From: Tragulus kanchil
Lineage: Eukaryota > Chordata > Mammalia > Artiodactyla > Tragulidae
Assembly (NCBI GenBank): GCA_022376925.1
Contig: JAIOJX010000002.1
Span: 135,480,831-135,544,830, forward strand
Direction: 5' to 3'
Length of the DNA: 64,000 nt
How positions within the stretch are numbered: position 1 is the first letter of the stretch; every line of letters starts with the position of its first letter. The notes below the pieces were generated by a model. That model saw only the letters and a list, made by a program, of their open reading frames with translations, ran no database searches and had not been told where the DNA came from. A program made the translations under genes and the position numbers. Positions 10,966 through 22,921 of this stretch are shown piece after piece.

Positions 10966-12111
10966 GAGGGTTCCTTCTTATGAGCTTCCCAAGTGGTGCT
11001 AGTGGTAAAGAACCTACTTGCAAACGCTGGAAGAAAGAGATGCTGGTTCCATCCCTGGGTCAGGCGGAGTCCCTAAAGGGATGGCAATGCACTCCAGAAG
11101 CTAGATCAAAATGAGCATAGAATATCCCCGAAGGGTGAGGAAAGACGCAGGCGTGTGTCTGTGTTGTGGCAGCTTGGCACCTGGGGTGCTGAGGATGGAG
11201 GAGAGGGTGGGGAGGAAGATGGGGAAGAGGTGGAGGAGGAGGATGCTGATCTTGATGAGGATGGAAGTACCATTTGTTGTGTGCCGAATACCACTCTAAG
11301 CAATGTCCAAGCATTGCTGCCCTTAATCCTCACATCCACCATGTAGTAACCAATGGCAGCTACTGCCAGCATACCCATTTCACAGATGGGGAGATAAGCC
11401 TGTACCCGTGCCTCCCTGCTAAGTCATGTCAGTCGTGTCCAACTCTTTTGCGACCCCATAGACTGTAGCCCACGAGGCTCCTCTGTCCATGGAATTCTCC
11501 AAGCAAGAATACTGGAGTGGGTTGCCATGCCCTTCTCCAGCATGTTCTTCTTCCAGACCCATGGATCTAACCCACATCTCTGACGTCACCTGCATTGGCA
11601 GGTGGGTTCTTTACCACTAGTGCAACCAGGAATGGCATACTCAAGCCTAGAAAAGTGAAATACCATACTCTGCCTGAGGAAACATCACAGAAATCCAAAA
11701 TGGAGGTCATCCTACAAGACAATTGGCCTGGACGCTTTTCCAATGTCATTGATGCAAGGGTAGGGATCTTTTCTAGAAGGAAAAAAAAAAAAAGGAGAGT
11801 AAAGAGACATACAAGCCAAATGCAATTTGTGATCCTACTTGAATCTTGATATGGAAAATAAAAACAGTCATAAAAGACATTTGAGGGATGCCTAGAAAAA
11901 TTTGAATATGGACTGCATACTAATGGCTTCCCTGGTGGCTCCATAGGTAAAGAATCTGCCTGCAATGCAGTTGAGGGGGGATTCAACTCTTTCCAGTCTT
12001 CTTGCTTGAGAAACGGACAGAGGAGCCTGGCTGGCTACAGTCCCTGGAGCTGCAAGAGTTAGACATGACTTAGTGACTAAACCATCCCCAACAGTTTATG
12101 AGGGTTCCTTC

Positions 12112-12330
12112 TTATGAGCTTCCCAAGTGGTGCTAGTGGTAAAGAACCTACTTGCAAATGCTGGAAGAAAGAGATGCTGGTTCCATCCCTGGGTCAGGAG
12201 GAGTCCCTAGAGGAAGGTATGGCAATGCACTCCAGTATTCTTGTCTGGAGAATCCCATGGACAGAAGAACCCGGTGGACGACAGTCCATGGGGTCACCAA
12301 GAGTCAGAGATGACTGCACACTGCTACATA
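12112..12330 (+). mobile_element. Bov-tA SINE, full length
   Basis: Sense Bov-tA from 'gagcttcccaagtggtgcta' to 'gagtcagagatgactgcaca'. The truncated version at about 10978-11097 is the same element cut by the duplication junction. Confidence 0.9.
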
Positions 12331-12454
12331 GGGTGCTTATGTTGGTGAATGTTCTTATTTTTAGGTGATACAGGCCAAAATATTTAGGGGAGACTTGTTA
12401 TGATGCCTGTCATTTACTTGTACATTTACTTCACTCGGATATTTTCCAACACCA

Positions 12455-12612
12455 GCAACCAGTTCTTGAGTTCAGTCCTTGAACTGGGAAGACCCCTTGG
12501 AGACAGAAGAGCAACCCACTCCAGTGTGCTTGCCTGGAGAATCCCATGGACAGAGGAGCCTGGCAGGCTACAGTTCATGGGGTTGCAAAGAGTAGGACAC
12601 AAATGAGTAACT
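12455..12612 (+). mobile_element. Bov-tA SINE 3' part
   Basis: Contains 'gcaacccactccagtgtgct', 'gagaatcccatggacagagg' and 'ggcaggctacagttcatggg'. The head is missing or diverged. Confidence 0.85.
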
Positions 12613-12861
12613 GAGCCCACAAACACACCCAGAGTTAGCACAGACTCCACAGGCTAAGAGCTCAGACTAAGGCTAAAGGCAAAGACTGCCCCACTTCAGA
12701 TGCCAGTCATGAGCCCGAAGTGTTACCTGTCCTTCTGAATGACTGGTTATAAATTCAGGGGACTCCCACAAACTCCTCCCTCTGTCCAACAATGTGCTAA
12801 AATGACTCACAGAACTCAGAAAAACACATTACTTAAATTTGTAGATGTACTGTACAATATG

Positions 12862-13075
12862 GGTTTCCCTGGTGGCTCAGCGGTAAAGAATCCACCTGCC
12901 AATGCAGAAGACATGGGTTCAATTCCTGGGTCAGGAAAATCCCCTGGAGGAGGGCACGGAAACCCACTCTAGTATTCTTGCCCGGAGAATCCCATGGACA
13001 GAGGAGCCTGGCGGGCTACAGCCCATGGGGTCACAAGAGTCAGATGTGACTGAGCAACTAGACAATGACAGCAAC
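12862..13075 (+). mobile_element. Bov-tA SINE
   Basis: Sense element from 'gggtttccctggtggctcag' to 'gagtcagatgtgactgagca'. It gives rise to the spurious frames on both strands. Confidence 0.9.
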
Positions 13076-13605
13076 ACGATACGGAGACTATGACTCAGGA
13101 AGAGCCAAACAGAAGAGATGCATGGGACAGGGTGTGGCAGAAAAGCGTGGCCTCTCTGCACACACCACCCTCCCAGCATCTCAGTGTGTTCCTTATTCAC
13201 AGCTTTCTATGGAGGCTTCCTTACAAAGGTAGAAAATTTGAAATCTCCGGACATTGGTGATTAACTCATATCTCCAGGGCACCTCTCTTTTCCCAGGAGA
13301 GGGGCAAAGCTGAAAGTTCCAACCCTGTGCTCAAGGCGTGGGCTCTCTGGGAACCCGTCCCCATCCTGAAGCTACGTAGTGCCCCCCAGGCACCTATGAT
13401 CTCATTAGCGTACAAAAGACTCTCATCACAGCCGCGTTCCAAGGGTTTTAGGAGCTGTGTGCCTGGAATCTGGGACAAAGATCATTTTTAAAATTATTAA
13501 CATATAACCCTTATACATAGACACATATGGCAAACCTAGCAGATACAGCAGAATGTTAACAATGACTGAATCTGGGCTGTTCGTTATTGGGTTGTCAATA
13601 ATATA
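13076..13605. other. Stretch without recognised gene
   Basis: No repeat family or exon is recognised. A 70-codon minus-strand frame at 13266-13478 has no features I can identify. Confidence 0.4.
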
Positions 13606-13790
13606 TGGACTTCTCTCACGATCCAGGGGTTAAGACCTCACCTTCCAATGCAGGGTGCGCGGGTTCAATCCCTGGTTAGGGAGCTAAAATCGTGCATGCC
13701 TCTGTGACTGAAAAACCAAAATATACAACAGATGCAACATTGTAACAAATTCAATTGAAGACTTTAAAGACAGTCCGCATCCAAAAAAAA
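13606..13790 (+). mobile_element. ART2A-like SINE
   Basis: Starts 'tggacttctctcacgatcca', contains the box B-like 'gcgggttcaatccctgg' and 'gctaaaatcgtgcatgcc', and ends in an A-rich tail at about 13783-13793. Confidence 0.8.
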
Positions 13791-13825
13791 AAATCTTAAA
13801 AAATAGTACCTCATATGTTACTATT

Positions 13826-14041
13826 GGGCCTCCCAGGTGGTGCTACTGGTAAAGAACCCGTTGCCAATGCAGATGTAAAGTGTATTTGATCCCTGGGTGG
13901 GGAAGATCCCCTGGAGGAGGGCACGGCAACCCACTCCAGTATTTCTGCCTAGAGAATCCCATGCACAGAGGAGCCTGGCGGGCTACCGTCCATAGGGTCG
14001 CAGAAGAGTCAGACATGACTGCTGTGAGTTTGCATGCACTC
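13826..14041 (+). mobile_element. Bov-tA SINE with target-site duplication
   Basis: Sense Bov-tA from 'gggcctcccaggtggtgcta' to 'gtcagacatgactgctgtga'. Flanked by 'atgttactatt' at 13815-13825 and 14042-14052. Confidence 0.9.
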
Positions 14042-14107
14042 ATGTTACTATTATGTTTATCATTTATATTATTTATTAGTATATAAATCATAGTAGTACT
14101 ATTCTTT

Positions 14108-14740
14108 CTCCTGTTTTTTTTAATTGGGGTATATTTGTTTTACAATGTTACATTAGCTTCAGGTGTACAACAAAATTATTGTTATACATTTTTACAGAGT
14201 TTTCTTGTTTACAGGTATACCTAATCCCCAAACAGTCATAGGTATGTCTCTGACCCTTCTCCCCTGAGCTCTCCCTCCCTTTTCCCCCTTCCCGCCACCC
14301 CCAGGTTGATGCTTAGTCCACATGTAGGTTCCTTTAGTCTTACAGCTTAATCAAAGTGGTAATCGCTATTACATATGACAGTGTAGGTTTCCTTGTTGCT
14401 TTTTCCATACCTCTCACCCGGTCTTCCCTCCCTGCAATGTCCATAGGTCTGTTCTCTATGTCTGTTTCTCCATCTCTTCTCTGCATGTGCACTGTCGATA
14501 TCATTTTACTAGATTCCATATATGTGCATTAGTATACTGTATTTGTCCTTTTCTTTTTGACTTACTTCATTTTGTATAACAGGTTCTAGATTCATCCGTC
14601 CCATTAGGACTGATTCTTCTGCATTTCTTTTTATGGCTGAGAAATATTCCATTGTATATATGTACCATAGCTTCTTTATCCATTCATTCATTGATAATAG
14701 TACTCGTCTTTCAACTTTTCTGTATCTGTGAAAATTTTTC
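14108..14740 (-). pseudogene. L1 3' end with ORF2 C-terminal remnant
   Basis: Minus strand. The open segment at 14509-14742 encodes a peptide containing KKLWYIYTMEYFSAIKRN, the characteristic C-terminal block of L1 ORF2 protein. The remainder toward 14108 is L1 3'-untranslated sequence ending in a reverse poly-A region. Only the end of the element is present. The same remnant is repeated at 15215-15833. Confidence 0.85.
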
Positions 14741-16308
14741 ATAGTAAGATTGTGAGAATATATACGGAAGAAAGTTTAAGTAACTTGCCTGAGACCCAAG
14801 GTCACACAGCTGTTAGGTGCTGGGAAGCAAACTCAGATCTGAGCCCCCTGGCTTCACCACTCATGTTCTGGGAGCACAGCTTCACTGCCTTCCCAGAGGG
14901 AAAGGACAGAGCCTTACTCATCTAGAGACGCCAGAGGCTTCCCTTTGCAAGGGCCACGTCTCAGGCAAAGGTAAGGAAGCAGGTGATGGCAGGTGTGAGG
15001 ATGCCACTGGCCTAAGCAGTGAAATAACCCTTCAACAATTCACTCAAGAAATATTTTTCTGAGAAAACTATGTGACGTTCACTGGCTCAAGAGTGCAACT
15101 GGGAATGGAAACAGACCAAAGTCCCCATCTTTGTGCTACTTATATTTCTACCACTTTCAGTCAGTTCAGTTCAGCTGCTCAGTCGTGTCCAGCTCTTTGC
15201 ACCCCAGGGTCTGCAATTGGGGTATATTTGTTTTACAATGTTACATTAGCTTCAGGTGTACAACAAAATTATTGTTATACATTTTTACAGAGTTTTCTTG
15301 TTTACAGGTATACCTAATCCCCAAACAGTCATAGGTATGTCTCTGACCCTTCTCCCCTGAGCTCTCCCTCCCTTTTCCCCCTTCCCGCCACCCCCAGGTT
15401 GATGCTTAGTCCACATGTAGGTTCCTTTAGTCTTACAGCTTAATCAAAGTGGTAATCGCTATTACATATGACAGTGTAGGTTTCCTTGTTGCTTTTTCCA
15501 TACCTCTCACCCGGTCTTCCCTCCCTGCAATGTCCATAGGTCTGTTCTCTATGTCTGTTTCTCCATCTCTTCTCTGCATGTGCACTGTCGATATCATTTT
15601 ACTAGATTCCATATATGTGCATTAGTATACTGTATTTGTCCTTTTCTTTTTGACTTACTTCATTTTGTATAACAGGTTCTAGATTCATCCGTCCCATTAG
15701 GACTGATTCTTCTGCATTTCTTTTTATGGCTGAGAAATATTCCATTGTATATATGTACCATAGCTTCTTTATCCATTCATTCATTGATAATAGTACTCGT
15801 CTTTCAACTTTTCTGTATCTGTGAAAATTTTTCATAGTAAGATTGTGAGAATATATACGGAAGAAAGTTTAAGTAACTTGCCTGAGACCCAAGGTCACAC
15901 AGCTGTTAGGTGCTGGGAAGCAAACTCAGATCTGAGCCCCCTGGCTTCACCACTCATGTTCTGGGAGCACAGCTTCACTGCCTTCCCAGAGGGAAAGGAC
16001 AGAGCCTTACTCATCTAGAGACGCCAGAGGCTTCCCTTTGCAAGGGCCACGTCTCAGGCAAAGGTAAGGAAGCAGGTGATGGCAGGTGTGAGGATGCCAC
16101 TGGCCTAAGCAGTGAAATAACCCTTCAACAATTCACTCAAGAAATATTTTTCTGAGAAAACTATGTGACGTTCACTGGCTCAAGAGTGCAACTGGGAATG
16201 GAAACAGACCAAAGTCCCCATCTTTGTGCTACTTATATTTCTACCACTTTCAGTCAGTTCAGTTCAGCTGCTCAGTCGTGTCCAGCTCTTTGCGACCCCA
16301 GGGTCTGC
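14122..16308. repeat. Tandem duplication 3 (unit about 1.09 kb)
   Basis: Copy 1 is 14122-15214 and copy 2 is 15215-16308, offset 1093. The junction joins the inside of an antisense BovB end directly to the inside of an L1 end. Near the junction copy 1 has lost a base that copy 2 keeps ('tttgcaccccag' against 'tttgcgaccccag'). Confidence 0.95.
14745..14900 (-). mobile_element. MIR SINE remnant
   Basis: Antisense MIR core ('gtttaagtaacttgcctgag', 'caaggtcacacagctgttag', 'agcaaactcagatctgagc'). Repeated at about 15838-15993. Confidence 0.75.
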
Positions 16309-16640
16309 AGCACGCCAGGCTTCTCTATCCTTCACCATCTCCGGAGCTTGCGCAAGCTCATGTCCATTGACTCAGTGATGCCACCCAACCATCTTTTCCT
16401 CTGTTGCCCCCTCTTATTTTGCCTTCTATTTTTCCCAACATCAGGCTCTTTTCCAGCTCTATTTGCATTAGGTGACCAAAGTATTGGAGCTTTAGCTTCA
16501 GCTTCATTCCTTCCAATGAATATTCAGGGCTGATTGTCTTTACGATCGACTGGTTGGATCTCCTTGCAGTCCAGGGGACTCTCAGGAGCCTTCTCCAACA
16601 TCACAGTTCAAAGGCATCAATTCTTCCGTGCTAGCCTTAA
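16248..16640 (-). mobile_element. BovB LINE 3' end, antisense
   Basis: Plus strand reads 'cagctgctcagtcgtgtcca', 'cactgactcagtgatgccac'-like sequence, 'tgaccaaagtattggagctt' and 'ctggttggatctccttgcag'. It is the reverse complement of the BovB terminal coding and 3' region, decayed. Repeated with deletions at about 17394-17775. Confidence 0.9.
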
Positions 16641-16799
16641 CATAGCCTAAAGCGTCCTGCTGAGATCTGTCTGTTCCTCGTTTTAAGAAAATGAAGTTAT
16701 AATAGACTTGAACTTCATAAATGTCTTCATTGTTTTATCTGTGCTCTGCTCAAAACTATGTTGCTAGCTTTGCCGAGTGTTTTCAGCTTCCAAAGTGAG

Positions 16800-17115
16800 C
16801 TAGTGGAAGTTGCTCAGTCAAGTCCAAGCCTGTGACTCCATGGATTGTAGCCTACCAGGCGCCCCTATCCATGAATTCTCCAGGCTAGCTGGAGAGTGGC
16901 TCATGGTTCCCTTCTCCAGGGAATCATCCCAACCCAGGGATTGAACCCAGGCCTCCCACACTGTAGGCAGATTCTTTACAATCAGGGTCACCAGGGAGGC
17001 CCAAGAATACTGGAGTGGGTAGCCTATCCCTTCTCCAGGGGATCTTCCCGACCCAGGGATTTAACTGGGGTCTCCTGCCTTGCAAGCAGATTGTTTACCA
17101 GCTGAGCTACCAGTT
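16800..17115 (-). mobile_element. Bov-A2-type dimeric SINE
   Basis: Antisense dimer: the first monomer ends at 'cagggtcaccagggaggccc', the second runs from 'aagaatactggagtgggtag' to 'agctgagctaccagtttt'. Repeated at about 17935-18250. Confidence 0.9.
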
Positions 17116-18463
17116 TTAGCTTCTGCTAATCCTTAATAAACCAGGAGATAAGCAGTGATTCTCATCCCATTTGTACCACAGAATCACCCAGCAAGTATTG
17201 ACAACTACTGATAGTCAAGCACTAAGCTTCAAGGATTCTGAATACAGTAAGGTAGGGTCTAGTCTTGAGGAGGCTACAGAAACAGCGTAGTGACCTCCTT
17301 CTCCCTCCTGCCCCACATGCCGACTGTCTAGCAACTACATCGGGAAACAGACCAAAGTCCCCATCTTTGTGCTACTTATATTTCTACCACTTTCAGTCAG
17401 TTCAGTTCAGCTGCTCAGTCGTGTCCAGCTCTTTGAGGGTCTGCAGCACGCCAGGCTTCTCTATCCTTCACCATCTCCGGCTTGCAAGCTCATGTCCATT
17501 GACTCAGTGATGCCACCCAACCATCTTTTCCTCTGTTGCCCCCTCTTATTTTGCCTTCTATTTTTCCCAACATCAGGCTCTTTTCCAGCTCTATTTGCAT
17601 TAGGTGACCAAAGTATTGGAGCTTTAGCTTCAGCTTCTTTCCCTTTCCCAATGAATATTCAGGGCTGATTGTCTTTACGATCGACTGGTTGGATCTCCTT
17701 GCAGTCCAGGGGACTCTCAGGAGCCTTCTCCAACATCACAGTTCAAAGGCATCAATTCTTCCGTGCTAGCCTTAACATAGCCTAAAGCGTCCTGCTGAGA
17801 TCTGTCTGTTCCTCGTTTTAAGAAAATGAAGTTATAATAGACTTGAACTTCATAAATGTCTTCATTGTTTTATCTGTGCTCTGCTCAAAACTATGTTGCT
17901 AGCTTTGCCGAGTGTTTTCAGCTTCCAAAGTGAGCTAGTGGAAGTTGCTCAGTCAAGTCCAAGCCTGTGACTCCATGGATTGTAGCCTACCAGGCGCCCC
18001 TATCCATGAATTCTCCAGGCTAGCTGGAGAGTGGCTCATGGTTCCCTTCTCCAGGGAATCATCCCAACCCAGGGATTGAACCCAGGCCTCCCACACTGTA
18101 GGCAGATTCTTTACAATCAGGGTCACCAGGGAGGCCCAAGAATACTGGAGTGGGTAGCCTATCCCTTCTCCAGGGGATCTTCCCGACCCAGGGATTTAAC
18201 TGGGGTCTCCTGCCTTGCAAGCAGATTGTTTACCAGCTGAGCTACCAGTTTTAGCTTCTGCTAATCCTTAATAAACCAGGAGATAAGCAGTGATTCTCAT
18301 CCCATTTGTACCACAGAATCACCCAGCAAGTATTGACAACTACTGATAGTCAAGCACTAAGCTTCAAGGATTCTGAATACAGTAAGGTAGGGTCTAGTCT
18401 TGAGGAGGCTACAGAAACAGACGTAGTGACCTCCTTCTCCCCTCCTGCCCCACATGCCGACTG

Positions 18464-19500
18464 AAGCCTCTCCTCAATCTGAAAGGCTTTCCAGCCCTAC
18501 ATACATAGAGCAACAAAGTAGACTAATACAGACTACTAAATGAATAAAACTAAAACCTTGGGACTTAGAAAATATTTAATAGCATGAGATGAATTACAAA
18601 GATGAAAGAGCTCAGAAGAAAATGTTTCTCCTGATGCAAAGACTTACTGCAAAGAAAGCAGCACCTTGAACAACAGTCTGCACTCATGGAGATAATAGGC
18701 CAAGAGCAAAGAAAAAAAGGAGCAGATACAAAGGAAAACTTAACAACACATCCACTTAACAAAAATCTTACTGGAAGCAGGAAGAGCAGAAAGGACCGAT
18801 GAGAAGGCTGTATCAATGCAACTAAAGAGGAGCTTGGGAAACGCAGAGGAAATAGGTCAAGAAGTGAAAAAAAAAAAAAAATAGCAGGGGAGCTTCGGAA
18901 TTCAGTGCAGTGGAAAAGAACTGGCTGGGAAGCTTAACACTGAAATTAATGATATAACACAGCAGTGGTTCAGTCCACAAAAGAGATAGAAGGGAAGATG
19001 GAAGGAGCTACAGAAATTGCCCAAAGGTGCACTTTTATTAATGATGAAAATCTGGATTGGGACCATCGCATCAGGCCTAGATGAGTCTCTCCCAAGGAGT
19101 CAACTCTACAGATTACAAATCATTTTTATTAATGGTTGTATTTTGCAAATTTTACTTGTTTTCAGGTCCTAAAAGCAAGTCAATGTTTGAACATGTATTA
19201 ATAAAGTAAAATGGGAGGTGACACAAAATAAAAACTAAGCAACTGTTTGGATATGATTTTTTGGAAAGCGAGTGGACAAGAAAATGCATGGGGCAAATTA
19301 GTCCTAGGATGTCTTCACTCTGGTCACCTCCTCCCGATAGACGGCTGAGTCAGGTCAAAAGTTAATTTTTTACATGGTCTACATTTTATTTCCAACTTGT
19401 AATTCAGAAGTAAAGCGATATTAAATGATTTGGTGGGCCCACCAACAGCGAGGTGCCACTTTTCTTGGGTGGGATGACTAATTTGGGATGAATTAGAAAA
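18464..19500. other. Mostly unique A-rich sequence
   Basis: No repeat family or exon is recognised apart from an A run at about 18869-18882. Frames such as the 83-codon minus-strand one at 18565-18816 look like chance. The block is repeated at 19583-20584. Confidence 0.45.
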
Positions 19501-20650
19501 GTGAAAGTGTTAAGTCACTCCATTGTGTCCGACTCTTATGATCCCATGGACTGTGGCCCACCAGGCCTAAGAGCCCTAAAGAACATACATAGAGCAACAA
19601 AGTAGACTAATACAGACTACTAAATGAATAAAACTAAAACCTTGGGACTTAGAAAATATTTAATAGCATGAGATGAATTACAAAGATGAAAGAGCTCAGA
19701 AGAAAATGTTTCTCCTGATGCAAAGACTTACTGCAAAGAAAGCAGCACCTTGAACAACAGTCTGCACTCATGGAGATAATAGGCCAAGAGCAAAGAAAAA
19801 AAGGAGCAGATACAAAGGAAAACTTAACAACACATCCACTTAACAAAAATCTTACTGGAAGCAGGAAGAGCAGAAAGGACCGATGAGAAGGCTGTATCAA
19901 TGCAACTAAAGAGGAGCTTGGGAAACGCAGAGGAAATAGGTCAAGAAGTGAAAAAAAAAAAAAAATAGCAGGGGAGCTTCGGAATTCAGTGCAGTGGAAA
20001 AGAACTGGCTGGGAAGCTTAACACTGAAATTAATGATATAACACAGCAGTGGTTCAGTCCACAAAAGAGATAGAAGGGAAGATGGAAGGAGCTACAGAAA
20101 TTGCCCAAAGGTGCACTTTTATTAATGATGAAAATCTGGATTGGGACCATCGCATCAGGCCTAGATGAGTCTCTCCCAAGGAGTCAACTCTACAGATTAC
20201 AAATCATTTTTATTAATGGTTGTATTTTGCAAATTTTACTTGTTTTCAGGTCCTAAACGCAAGTCAATGTTTGAACATGTATTAATAAAGTAAAATGGGA
20301 GGTGACACAAAATAAAAACTAAGCAACTGTTTGGATATGATTTTTTGGAAAGCGAGTGGACAAGAAAATGCATGGGGCAAATTAGTCCTAGGATGTCTTC
20401 ACTCTGGTCACCTCCTCCCGATAGACGGCTGAGTCAGGTCAAAAGTTAATTTTTTACATGGTCTACATTTTATTTCCAACTTGTAATTCAGAAGTAAAGC
20501 GATATTAAATGATTTGGTGGGCCCACCAACAGCGAGGTGCCACTTTTCTTGGGTGGGATGACTAATTTGGGATGAATTAGAAAAGTGAAAGTGTTAAGTC
20601 ACTCCATTGTGTCCGACTCTTATGATCCCATGGACTGTGGCCCACCAGGC
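18499..20650. repeat. Tandem duplication 5 (unit about 1.08 kb)
   Basis: Copy 1 is 18499-19566 and copy 2 is 19583-20650, offset 1084. I found only isolated differences (for example 'cctaaaagcaag' against 'cctaaacgcaag'). Copy 1 ends inside a Bov-tA head and copy 2 continues through it. A 16-base filler separates them. Confidence 0.95.
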
Positions 20651-20792
20651 TCCTCTGTCCATGGAGTTCTCCAGGCAAGAATACCGGAGAGGGTAGCCAT
20701 TTCCTTCTCCAGGGGATCTTCCTGACCAGGGATCAAACCCAGGTCTCCTGCATGGCAGGCAGATCCTTTATGATCTGAGCCACCAGGAGCCC
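20592..20792 (-). mobile_element. Bov-tA SINE
   Basis: Antisense Bov-tA from 'taagtcactccattgtgtcc' to 'tctgagccaccaggagccc'. It is complete only in the second copy of duplication 5. Confidence 0.9.
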
Positions 20793-20888
20793 AATTAGAA
20801 AGGAATTTTGCAAGTAACAGAATTTCAGCTGGTGGCAGGGACGTCCTTTCTTCTCCACTGCAACAGAGTGACACCTAAAGGCAGATGA

Positions 20889-21175
20889 ATTGGGCCTCCC
20901 TGGTAGCTCAGTGGTGAAGAGTTCACCTGCCAATGCAGGAGACACGGGTTCAATCCCTGATCCAGGGAAGATCCCACATGCTGCCGAGCAATGAAGCCTG
21001 TGAGCCACAGCTATTGAGCCCATGTGCCCTAGAGCCCGAGTTCCACAACAGAAGTCACCGCAACAAGAAGCCTGCTCACCTTAACTAGAGAGTAGCCCTT
21101 ATTCTCTGCAACTAGAGAAGAGCCTGCTGCAGCAGTGAAAACCCAGAATAGCCAAAAATAAATAAATAAATAAAA
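20889..21175 (+). mobile_element. CHR-2 SINE
   Basis: Sense CHR-2 from 'tgggcctccctggtagctca' through 'gaagcctgtgagccacagct' and 'gagttccacaacagaagtca' to 'cccagaatagccaaaaataa', with an (AAAT)n-like tail. Its 3' half is duplicated at about 22196-22305. Confidence 0.9.
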
Positions 21176-21353
21176 TGTAAGAAGAAAAGGCAGATGGATA
21201 AAGGCAGCATATCATAACAGAAGGTCACATCTGGAAAGGAAACATTTTGCCTATTATTTCTCTTAAAATACCCTACCTGCCACTCAACACACATCCACAC
21301 ACGAAAACAGGTTGGTTTAAATCTGAACAATTATGTGAACTAAGCGTTTTTCT

Positions 21354-21694
21354 TTTTTTTTTTTTAAAGATTTATTTATTTATTTATTTATTTTGGGCGG
21401 GGGTCGGGTTGGGGGAGGGAGGGGAGCAGGCGGGTCACTTCTATTAGTCTTCCATTTCTCTATTTTTCATCTGTGTTTGTTCTTTGGCTCCTGCGGGCCT
21501 CCCATCGCGGTGGCGTCTGTCGTCGCAGAGCGCCGGCTCTGGGCGCATGCGCTCCAGAGCTCCGGCTCGGTGATTGGACACATCCGTCCAGCTGCTCCGC
21601 AACACGTGGGATCTTCCCAGGCCGGGATCTAACTGGTGCCCCTTGCACTGCAAGGCGGTGTCCTTATCCACTGGACCACCAGGGGAAGCCCCAA
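21354..21694 (-). mobile_element. Long CHR/ART2-like SINE, GC-rich tail
   Basis: Antisense element. Poly-T and (TTTA)n are followed by a G-rich stretch (about 21393-21432), then 'cacttctattagtctttcat', the CpG-rich body and 'ggaccaccaggggaagcccc'. The high CpG content suggests a recent insertion. 'aactaagcgtttttc' occurs on both sides (about 21339 and 21693). Repeated at 22484-22824. Confidence 0.9.
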
Positions 21695-21974
21695 CTAAGC
21701 GTTTTTCAAAAGGATGTCAAGAAAGATGATGAAAAGACTGCCTAGGAGCCCATCACTCAGTCCCTTCAAACTCGCCAGCCAACACCACCAGTGTCACGTG
21801 GTTTTCTGATCCCAAGGAGAAGGAAAGAAGTCAAAGAAGCAGAGCCTCTGGTGAATAGAAAAAACAAGTGAAACTGCAGAAATCCAAAAAATAAGAAAGA
21901 TATTTTTCTTAAGAAAAGCTGAGATTCTTCCTACTTAGATAGTAAATGCCTGAATTGCCTAAGATTCTATCTTG

Positions 21975-22100
21975 AGGGGAAATCCCTGGATGTCCAGTGG
22001 TTGTTGACACCACGTGTTCACTGTGAGGGCTCGGGTTCAATCCCTGGCTCAAGAACTAAGATTCCACCTGTTGTGCAGTGCAGCCAAAAAAACAAGATTG
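21975..22100 (+). mobile_element. ART2A-like SINE
   Basis: Sense element from 'ggggaaatccctggatgtcc' through 'gctcgggttcaatccctgg' to a short A run. Because two duplications overlap, it appears three times (also about 23105-23230 and 24205-24330). Confidence 0.75.
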
Positions 22101-22921
22101 CATCTTGCTAAAGGATATGGATGCATTTCAGCTTTGGAAGAGGATTCTATTTAGATAAGACACACTGAGTACCCACGAGAGATCTAGGACTTCACAGAAG
22201 CCTGCTCACCTTAACTAGAGAGTAGCCCTTATTCTCTGCAACTAGAGAAGAGCCTGCTGCAGCAGTGAAAACCCAGAATAGCCAAAAATAAATAAATAAA
22301 TAAAATGTAAGAAGAAAAGGCAGATGGATAAAGGCAGCATATCATAACAGAAGGTCACATCTGGAAAGGAAACATTTTGCCTATTATTTCTCTTAAAATA
22401 CCCTACCTGCCACTCAACACACATCCACACACGAAAACAGGTTGGTTTAAATCTGAACAATTATGTGAACTAAGCGTTTTTCTTTTTTTTTTTTTAAAGA
22501 TTTATTTATTTATTTATTTATTTTGGGCGGGGGTCGGGTTGGGGGAGGGAGGGGAGCAGGCGGGTCACTTCTATTAGTCTTCCATTTCTCTATTTTTCAT
22601 CTGTGTTTGTTCTTTGGCTCCTGCGGGCCTCCCATCGCGGTGGCGTCTGTCGTCGCAGAGCGCCGGCTCTGGGCGCATGCGCTCCAGAGCTCCGGCTCGG
22701 TGATTGGACACATCCGTCCAGCTGCTCCGCAACACGTGGGATCTTCCCAGGCCGGGATCTAACTGGTGCCCCTTGCACTGCAAGGCGGTGTCCTTATCCA
22801 CTGGACCACCAGGGGAAGCCCCAACTAAGCGTTTTTCAAAAGGATGTCAAGAAAGATGATGAAAAGACTGCCTAGGAGCCCATCACTCAGTCCCTTCAAA
22901 CTCGCCAGCCAACACCACCAG

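Larger units (their letters stand above)
9969..12235. repeat. Tandem duplication 2 (unit about 1.13 kb)
   Basis: Copy 1 is 9969-11097 and copy 2 is 11103-12235, offset 1134. Differences cluster at the end of copy 1, where 'ggcggagtccctaaaggg' stands against 'ggaggagtccctagagg' plus an extra 'aaggt' in copy 2. The junction falls inside a Bov-tA SINE that continues intact only after copy 2. Confidence 0.95.
16200..18463. repeat. Tandem duplication 4 (unit about 1.13 kb)
   Basis: Copy 1 is 16200-17326 and copy 2 is 17343-18463, with a 16-base filler. The offset slides from 1143 to 1135 because copy 2 carries several small deletions in its first 300 bases (for example 'ctctttgcgaccccagggt' becomes 'ctctttgagggt'). 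Copy 1 fits the BovB consensus there and copy 2 does not. Confidence 0.95.
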